DNA of 18,936 nt from JAUVAV01 sp965371665. Its GTDB lineage: Bacteria; Oederibacteriota; JAAXVQ01; JAUVAV01. The notes below the pieces were generated by a model. The model ran no database searches, was not told where the DNA came from, and worked only from the letters and a program-made list of their open reading frames with translations. Location of the stretch: NCBI GenBank assembly GCA_965371665.1, contig CBDUZI010000057.1:1-18936 (forward strand), read 5' to 3'. The position numbers were made by a program, and so were the translations under genes. Numbering within the stretch: the first letter of the stretch is position 1; every line of letters begins with the position of its first letter. Of this stretch, positions 14,019-18,936 are shown piece after piece.

Positions 14019-15518
14019 TTAATCTATTTCCCAAACAAATAATTTCTTACCTTTTATAGCAAAAGGTTTTTCCACGAATTTCCGGGTCAATCCCTTTATT
14101 TCCTTATGGGGAGGATCATCATTGACATAAATCAGGCGTTTATATTTTCCGGGAATGTCATTGCTTAATAATTCCCGACCGGTTATGAAAGGAAGTTCGA
14201 CCCCATAATAAGTGAAACAGGCCTTATGCCAAGCCCCGGCGGCCAGAAGCATATCACCCTCCTGCTGACTAGTGTTCAAGTACTTTACTATTTGCCGCCA
14301 ATTTTCTTTTTCAAAATCCTTATAATAAAATCGGATTTGCTGACCCTGAACATGAATATATAAACCCAGAAATCCCGCTAAAAACCCTATTCCCCACCAC
14401 CTTAAACCTGGTTTGATGCGCCTGAGCAAAAGCATGATGCCGGAAAAACCCGCTACTACAAAATAGACCGCAAAGGGCCACCAAGGCGAGAAATAACGCC
14501 CGGTATGGAACTCCCGGTTATAAGTTATTATAAAATATATGGTGAAAGCGCATAGAAAACTTAGCAAAATCATCCCATGTTTCCGGCGCTTTTCCCGTTC
14601 CCATAAATTCAGCAGCGAAAAGGGCGATAAATTCCTGATGATCTTGCTTAAAATCCCGAAACCATCTCCCTCTTTCCATGAGTGCAAAAGCAGGTTCTCA
14701 AAAGCAAATTTAAACAATTCACGCGGATTATTTATTATCAACCCGGTCGATACGCCTCCTTTTAAGGCCATGCTTTTTCGCCACATGGCCACTATCCAGG
14801 GCAAGTAACCTAGAATTATTAGTGCGCCCAATTTAATTACATCCATATAACGCCTAGGAAAAGTCTTTCTTTCCCCCCAGCTTATAATTAAAAGGCTTAA
14901 TAAAGACCCGGCTATAAAAAACAAACAGATTAAACTGGAATACAGCATTAAAAGACTACTGATTACATAGCCCGCAGCCGCATATTTATTCAGCCCGGCA
15001 TCAGGCCCCTCCCATAATTTCAATTGAAAAAACAGCACCAGCGGCGCCAGGCAGAAAATCAGGGAATACATTCGCAATTCTTGCGAGTAATATATGCCGT
15101 ATATGCTTATAGCCGCTATAAAGAGACCCAGGAGGGCATACCCAGGCCGGCCAAATATTTTCAGCATTAATAAAAACATCGTACCCAGGGCCAAGAAACC
15201 TAAGCCGGCCGAGAGCAGCCGGAGATTTCCGGCGGTTAAAGGAATGTTCCATTGCTGCCCGGCCCAAACTTCCATGCGCAGAAGAATGTAATACAGGGGG
15301 GAATGCAGATCCCGGACAGATACGCGGCGAATTACTTCCCCGAGCGAAGGGTGATCATTTACATATACTACCGTATGGATCTCGTCCTGCCATAGGCCTT
15401 GGCGATTGAGATCATAAAATCTCAGCCCGCCTCCCACTAAAAGCACGGTTGCGAATACCACAAAAAATATTATTTTACTTCCCCGCTGGAAGGAACAGTC
15501 TTTTTCCATTTCCGGCAT
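14019..15518 (-). CDS. GT39/ArnT-like polytopic membrane glycosyltransferase
   Basis: This 499-residue protein begins with a short cytosolic tail and a membrane helix (about 15-31). The luminal motif LRFYDLNRQGLWQDEIHT (32-49) follows, with Arg33 and Asp45-Glu46 as in PMT_2/GT39 (GT-C) enzymes that use polyprenyl-phosphate sugars. HSPLYYILL (72-80) and YYSQELRMYSL (143-153) are also typical. About ten more hydrophobic segments run to residue 385, followed by a soluble domain of roughly 110 residues. It would act at the periplasmic face of the inner membrane. Acceptor and sugar are unknown. ATG 15518 has AGAGGG 6 bases before it. It follows the DUF2079 gene by 61 bp in the same direction and is probably cotranscribed with it. 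Confidence 0.85.
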   Translation of the reverse strand: MPEMEKDCSFQRGSKIIFFVVFATVLLVGGGLRFYDLNRQGLWQDEIHTVVYVNDHPSLGEVIRRVSVRDLHSPLYYILLRMEVWAGQQWNIPLTAGNLRLLSAGLGFLALGTMFLLMLKIFGRPGYALLGLFIAAISIYGIYYSQELRMYSLIFCLAPLVLFFQLKLWEGPDAGLNKYAAAGYVISSLLMLYSSLICLFFIAGSLLSLLIISWGERKTFPRRYMDVIKLGALIILGYLPWIVAMWRKSMALKGGVSTGLIINNPRELFKFAFENLLLHSWKEGDGFGILSKIIRNLSPFSLLNLWEREKRRKHGMILLSFLCAFTIYFIITYNREFHTGRYFSPWWPFAVYFVVAGFSGIMLLLRRIKPGLRWWGIGFLAGFLGLYIHVQGQQIRFYYKDFEKENWRQIVKYLNTSQQEGDMLLAAGAWHKACFTYYGVELPFITGRELLSNDIPGKYKRLIYVNDDPPHKEIKGLTRKFVEKPFAIKGKKLFVWEID

Positions 15519-15579
15519 TTTATACCCTCTTTAAATTATATAGCGGAAGCGCTGAAATTCCCTTTGGCATAACATCACA

Positions 15580-17421
15580 TTATTTTCTCTTATAAATATA
15601 ATAATCATCCTTCTCAAATATCATGGCATATTCCGAGGATGATTCTATTTTATCTATTTCCCGGTTAAATTGTTCTGATGACATCGGCCAATGATTTCCC
15701 CGTTTGTCCAGAATAATATATTGCGCGTCTTGCACATCCGGAAACATATATATTTTTTCCCGATGAGCCAAATGCGGGACTAAATGCCCCTGGGCGGACA
15801 CGGCTGCTTGCGCAGGAATTTCCCCCAAGCATGTCCGGGCCGCCAAATCATGTTTACTCGGCAATTGTTTAAGTGGATTATATTCATTTATTTTTGCATT
15901 AAATAAAATGATTAAAGCTAAAAAACAGATTAGCGGCGTCAGATATTTCTGATGTTTTTTGATAATCTTTTCAATTCTCTTCAAACCATAAATATAGGCG
16001 ATAAATAAAAAAAGCAGGACCGGCAAGGCATACTGCATATTAATTTGCATGGCTATTTCGTACCGACTAAAGAGGATTATGGCTACCGGTATCAGCGCCA
16101 TGCCTAAATACCACAAATTAAAAAGCGGCACCAGACCCACACTGGCAATTAATTTTAACAAATAAACGTATCTATCGGCTGCGAACAGAGTTTTGACTAA
16201 ATACGGAAAATTAAATATCAGGGTAGCGGCAACTTCCTTGAAATTTTTACCCAAATTCAAATAACGATCCAGATCATGGCTGGAACTGGTTTGATTAAAA
16301 TGCGGCAGAATATATAAAACCACTATAACGCCGTAAATGACGGCCAGCGGTGTTAATAGCGCATGAAACACAATCCCGGTTTTATCTTGTCGATTGTCCA
16401 AAACCAACATGGCCAGACGAATAGTTGAAAATCCCGCCAAATATATAAATGTGTCTTCTTTACACATCAAGAACAAAACACTCATACCCAATGCCGGCAA
16501 ATACTTTTTCCTAAGGCAAAAATAAAACATACCTAAAGCTATAGGAACTGCAAACGCCACCGCGTGAAAATCATACATATTGGCTGATATTAGATAAGGC
16601 GATAATAAATAAGCTATTACCCCCAAAAATATAAATGCCGGTTTTTCTAATTCTAATTTCGCGATTTTAAATAATATTACTCCCCCCCACGCCAGCAATC
16701 CGGTCTGAGCGATTAATAAAACCACAGGGCTTTTTACTATCCAATAGAATGGGGCTAATGTCATTAATATCGGCGAGAAATGATCGCCCCAGAGGGGTTC
16801 CAACATAATTGAACTGTACGGTATTTTAAACCTACTATACAACCATATGGCTTGATCAAAAATTCCCAGATCATAGGCATTAGTCGTTAATGAAAAATGC
16901 CGGATAATCGCCGCGCTGGATACCAGCAGAAAATAAGCCAGGATTGCGTATAATATAGTTCTCTCCCAATTAAATTGGAGCTTACATATCCTGCTTAAAA
17001 TCGAACTTGCTTTATTGAAATTATAAACATTCATTACTATGAACAAGCTGATACTATAAACCAGCAGTATTTGCGCAACATTTTTATCGAAAGGCACCCA
17101 ATGATAAAAAACCGTTAAAGGAAAGACTGCAATAAAAGGCAGATACGCTAAAATATCAGTATTTTTATTCTCCCGGCTTTGATTGCTATGCCGCAGCCAG
17201 AAATATATGCCTGTAAATAATCCGCTCACTAAAAGCATCGCCCCAAAAATGAACCCCAGCATTTTGGGACACTCCAAAATATTCTGGGTGAAGTACAGTT
17301 TAGCCGCAACATCATATTTCCTAACCGTAACCACAAACACAACGGTAATCATAGATATAACAAAAATAGCCAAACGCATTGCGTTGCTGTTTTGTATCAT
17401 TTCCCATATTTTGTTTTTCAT
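15580..17421 (-). CDS. DUF2079-family polytopic membrane protein
   Basis: This 613-residue protein has many hydrophobic segments and the DUF2079 signature: NAYDLGIFDQAIW (181-193), LEPLWGDHFSPILM (207-220), APFYWIVKSPVVLLIAQT, YLLSPYLISANMYDFHAVAFAVPIALG and LMCKEDTFIYLA. The family resembles GT-C glycosyltransferases, with an acidic first loop, but no substrate is established. The C-terminus is a soluble tail of about 110 residues. The N-terminal 150 residues add extra membrane helices ahead of the core. Codon use is AT-rich compared with the dap operon. ATG 17421 has AGGTGA just upstream. No convincing promoter is seen in the AT-rich stretch 17422-17550, so the promoter is unknown. Confidence 0.85.
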   Translation of the reverse strand: MKNKIWEMIQNSNAMRLAIFVISMITVVFVVTVRKYDVAAKLYFTQNILECPKMLGFIFGAMLLVSGLFTGIYFWLRHSNQSRENKNTDILAYLPFIAVFPLTVFYHWVPFDKNVAQILLVYSISLFIVMNVYNFNKASSILSRICKLQFNWERTILYAILAYFLLVSSAAIIRHFSLTTNAYDLGIFDQAIWLYSRFKIPYSSIMLEPLWGDHFSPILMTLAPFYWIVKSPVVLLIAQTGLLAWGGVILFKIAKLELEKPAFIFLGVIAYLLSPYLISANMYDFHAVAFAVPIALGMFYFCLRKKYLPALGMSVLFLMCKEDTFIYLAGFSTIRLAMLVLDNRQDKTGIVFHALLTPLAVIYGVIVVLYILPHFNQTSSSHDLDRYLNLGKNFKEVAATLIFNFPYLVKTLFAADRYVYLLKLIASVGLVPLFNLWYLGMALIPVAIILFSRYEIAMQINMQYALPVLLFLFIAYIYGLKRIEKIIKKHQKYLTPLICFLALIILFNAKINEYNPLKQLPSKHDLAARTCLGEIPAQAAVSAQGHLVPHLAHREKIYMFPDVQDAQYIILDKRGNHWPMSSEQFNREIDKIESSSEYAMIFEKDDYYIYKRK

Positions 17422-17550
17422 CTGCTCACCTGCTGTTTATAATTTTAGGATGGTAGCGTAAATCAAAGTTCACAATTTTGGTTTTAAACAAGAAAAATTC
17501 ATCGCAAACTAAGTATTCTGCGAAACCCACCCCCAAAGGAGGCGGCCACG

Positions 17551-17646
17551 ATGGCCGAGAGAAATGATAGCGAAATTTCCAAGAAAATACTAGTGGATTT
17601 TGCAGGAGAAGCGGCCCGGCTCATGCGTATGCCGCGGAAGACATGA
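17551..17646 (+). CDS. Small ORF (31 residues) with strong ribosome-binding site, possibly frameshifted
   Basis: AAAGGAGG ends 8 bases before the ATG, the best ribosome-binding site in the right part of the window. The peptide starts MAERNDSEISKKILVDFAGE and ends in MPRKT. The ATG lies in the loop and edge of a 5-bp hairpin, CGGCC-ACGAT-GGCCG. A one-base shift near 17625 would continue into a frame encoding AHAYAAEDMTATDRKFY and a stop at about 17672, which looks equally protein-like, so it could be a broken gene of about 39 codons. No family is recognised. No terminator follows before the fkbM-type promoter. Confidence 0.45.
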   Translation: MAERNDSEISKKILVDFAGEAARLMRMPRKT

Positions 17647-17701
17647 CCGCTACTGACCGTAAATTTTATTAAAAAAGGATACCCCCGAATAAAAAATATC
17701 T

Positions 17702-17731
17702 TTGATTGCTTCCCGCCACTTGTGTTATATT
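17702..17731 (+). promoter_or_regulatory. Sigma-70-type promoter for the FkbM methyltransferase
   Basis: TTGATT (17702-17707) and TATATT (17726-17731) are 18 bases apart. The start site would be near 17738, giving a 60-base leader before ATG 17801. The -35 box is two bases off consensus. Confidence 0.5.
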
Positions 17732-17800
17732 TTCAGCTTGGGGGCTTTATTTGGTTAGCGCGGGGTACAAATTCAGCGGAATAAACAGTCAGGAGATAAA

Positions 17801-18688
17801 ATGAAACATTTTTTGGATATGCTTGAGCTTATAAATAAAAATCCACTTGCCCGAAAAAATAAAATTAACTCTTTTATAAAGTTTATAAAATGGGAAATAT
17901 TATCCCGAACACTTAACAAATCATTCGTTTATCGATACGTAAACGAAAGTAAATTAATTATGAAAAAAGGAATGGATGGGGCTACCGGAAATATTTTTCT
18001 CGGTTTGCGCGATTATCATGAAATGTGCATGACTCTCCATTTTCTTCGGGAAAACGATCTTTTTGTTGATATTGGCGCCAATGTTGGTGTTTATGCCGTA
18101 TTAGCATCAGCTGTAAAAAAAGCCAAAAGTATAGCGGTTGAACCTATTCCTGAGCCGTTTCAGAATTTAATTAATAACCTTAAAATTAATAAAATCGAAA
18201 ATATTGTAGAGGCGCTCAATCTTGGCTTGGGAGACGAAGATGCTGAATTAATGTTTACTAAGAATTTAGATTGCGAAAATCGCATTGCGGTTGCAAGTGA
18301 TAAAGAATCAGAATGTATTAAGGTTCCAGTAAAGACACTGGATGAGATTATAAAAACGCGCAATCCAATTATGCTTAAGATAGACGTTGAAGGTTATGAG
18401 GAAAAAGTACTAAAAGGCGCAAAACAAATACTGCAAAGGGATTCTTTAAAAGTATTAATTGTTGAGTTGCATAACTTGGGAGGCAAATATAGTATCGATG
18501 ATAAAAATAATCATGATATGCTTCTGGGTTTAAAATTCCAGCCATATGATTATATTCCCGAGTTGAGAGAATTGAGGTTGAGAGATACTTTTGCTTTTCA
18601 TAATACAATTTACGTAAGAGATGCGGCATTTGTACAAAAACGCTTAAGCACCGCCGATAAAATCAAAGTTCTCAATCAAGAAATATAA
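17801..18688 (+). CDS. FkbM-family SAM-dependent methyltransferase
   Basis: This 295-residue protein has the FkbM (Methyltransf_21) pattern: SAM motif I FVDIGANVGVYAVLAS (88-103), AVEPIPEPFQNLINNLKIN with the acidic Glu that holds the ribose, LGLGDEDAEL, VPVKTLDEII and the diagnostic LKIDVEGYEEKVLKGA. The family O-methylates sugars or other hydroxyls, often in surface polysaccharide or lipid gene sets, which agrees with the glycosyltransferase-like genes just beyond. The first 85 residues carry basic, amphipathic helices. Start ATG 17801 has AGGAG at 17791-17795. It is transcribed away from the DUF2079 gene. The composition is AT-rich, and it is the last gene before the inverted-repeat element. 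Confidence 0.9.
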   Translation: MKHFLDMLELINKNPLARKNKINSFIKFIKWEILSRTLNKSFVYRYVNESKLIMKKGMDGATGNIFLGLRDYHEMCMTLHFLRENDLFVDIGANVGVYAVLASAVKKAKSIAVEPIPEPFQNLINNLKINKIENIVEALNLGLGDEDAELMFTKNLDCENRIAVASDKESECIKVPVKTLDEIIKTRNPIMLKIDVEGYEEKVLKGAKQILQRDSLKVLIVELHNLGGKYSIDDKNNHDMLLGLKFQPYDYIPELRELRLRDTFAFHNTIYVRDAAFVQKRLSTADKIKVLNQEI

Positions 18689-18763
18689 TGCTTAATAATG
18701 AAGTATACTCGATTTTGGGAACTTTAAGTCCGGAACTATCTATTTTCGCTTTTTACAAATCTA

Positions 18764-18872
18764 GGGTCATTTCCAAATCGAGTGGGTAAATTTCACCCAT
18801 TTTAGTTAAACTCGGGCTGCATCAAGTCGCGTTTTTGCTGGTCTTTTTACCCACTCGTTCGGGAGAAGACCC
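18764..18872. mobile_element. 109-bp inverted-repeat element, possible MITE or insertion-sequence end
   Basis: The arms 18764-18790 and 18846-18872 are inverted copies matching at 22 of 27 positions, with a perfect 12-bp inner match (CGAGTGGGTAAA). Both arms begin GGGTC. About 55 bases lie between. No transposase is present. Flanks CTA and TTA could be remains of a small target duplication but are not identical. It lies 10 bp from the right terminal repeat, so both may belong to one larger element. The rest of 18689-18936 holds no gene that I can support. Confidence 0.5.
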
Positions 18873-18882
18873 TTAATAAGTA

Positions 18883-18936
18883 CCTCGGCGCTCACATAAA
18901 ATCCCCCCCGCGTGCTTAGATAAAGTACCCCTTTCA
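18883..18936. repeat. Right copy of 54-bp terminal inverted repeat
   Basis: Exact reverse complement of bases 2-55. Here the plus-strand frame that is open in the left copy is closed by a TAA at 18877-18879, so the shared coding frame on the left is not a property of the repeat. It runs to the window edge, so the true extent is unknown. Confidence 0.9.

Noticed and set aside
15535..15540. TATAAT (minus strand) as a promoter for the GT39 gene
   Set aside because: No acceptable -35 box at 16-18 bases, and the site is close to the ATG.
17422..17480. TATAAA as a -10 box for the DUF2079 gene
   Set aside because: It lies only about 14 bases before the ATG, so the transcript would start inside or after the ribosome-binding site.
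17737..17780. tRNA-like stretch with TTTGGTTAGCGC and GGTACAAATTC
   Set aside because: There is no anticodon arm, no acceptor pairing, and it is too short. It lies in the leader of the FkbM gene.
2..18936. Terminal inverted repeat as telomere of a linear replicon
   Set aside because: Only 54 bases, the left copy lies inside an open gene frame, and the length fits an assembly k-mer. No replication gene is present.

Overview
The window looks like a metagenome-style contig from an uncultivated Gram-negative bacterium. It carries a meso-diaminopimelate/lysine pathway, a signal-peptide protein ending in Phe as outer-membrane proteins often do, GT39-type and DUF2079 membrane proteins, and metabolic genes resembling those of Omnitrophota- or Desulfobacterota-like lineages. 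That placement is inferred from gene content and order only and is weak. Base composition differs by region: the core (about 2.5-13.3 kb) is GC-rich, while both flanks are AT-rich and look accessory.

Layout. (1) 1-2.5 kb, accessory left flank, minus strand: a GHKL-type ATPase that runs off the edge, two doubtful mini-ORFs, and a DUF1016/YhcG-type PD-(D/E)XK nuclease. (2) 2.5-11.3 kb: a tightly packed minus-strand operon read in the order dapF, dapA, dapB, dapL, folK, deoxynucleoside kinase, panB, panC, panD, aspartate dehydrogenase, nfo. Gaps are 22 bp or less and several junctions are ATGA or TAATG overlaps. A good sigma-70-type promoter lies just upstream of dapF. (3) 11.3-14 kb: a second minus-strand unit with a near-consensus promoter, encoding an exported protein, lysA and a SAM methyltransferase, probably reading on into the dap operon. 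(4) 14-17.4 kb: two large polytopic membrane proteins (GT39-like and DUF2079). (5) 17.4-18.9 kb, plus strand: a 31-codon ORF with a strong ribosome-binding site, a promoter, an FkbM-family methyltransferase, and then a 109-bp inverted-repeat element.

The first and last 54 bases (from base 2, and up to base 18936) are perfect inverted copies of each other.

The core genes form an aspartate-centred set. DapA/B/L/F and LysA make meso-DAP and lysine by the aminotransferase (DapL) variant. PanB/C/D make pantothenate, with PanD using aspartate and PanB using methylene-tetrahydrofolate, which FolK helps supply. Aspartate dehydrogenase joins aspartate to oxaloacetate/iminoaspartate chemistry. Deoxynucleoside kinase and endonuclease IV add nucleotide salvage and DNA repair. 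The most unusual signals are at the edges: the terminal inverted repeat that continues the ATPase frame, DUF1016 bracketed by duplicated gene tails and containing two palindromes, the 109-bp inverted-repeat element, and changes in conserved PanC motifs.
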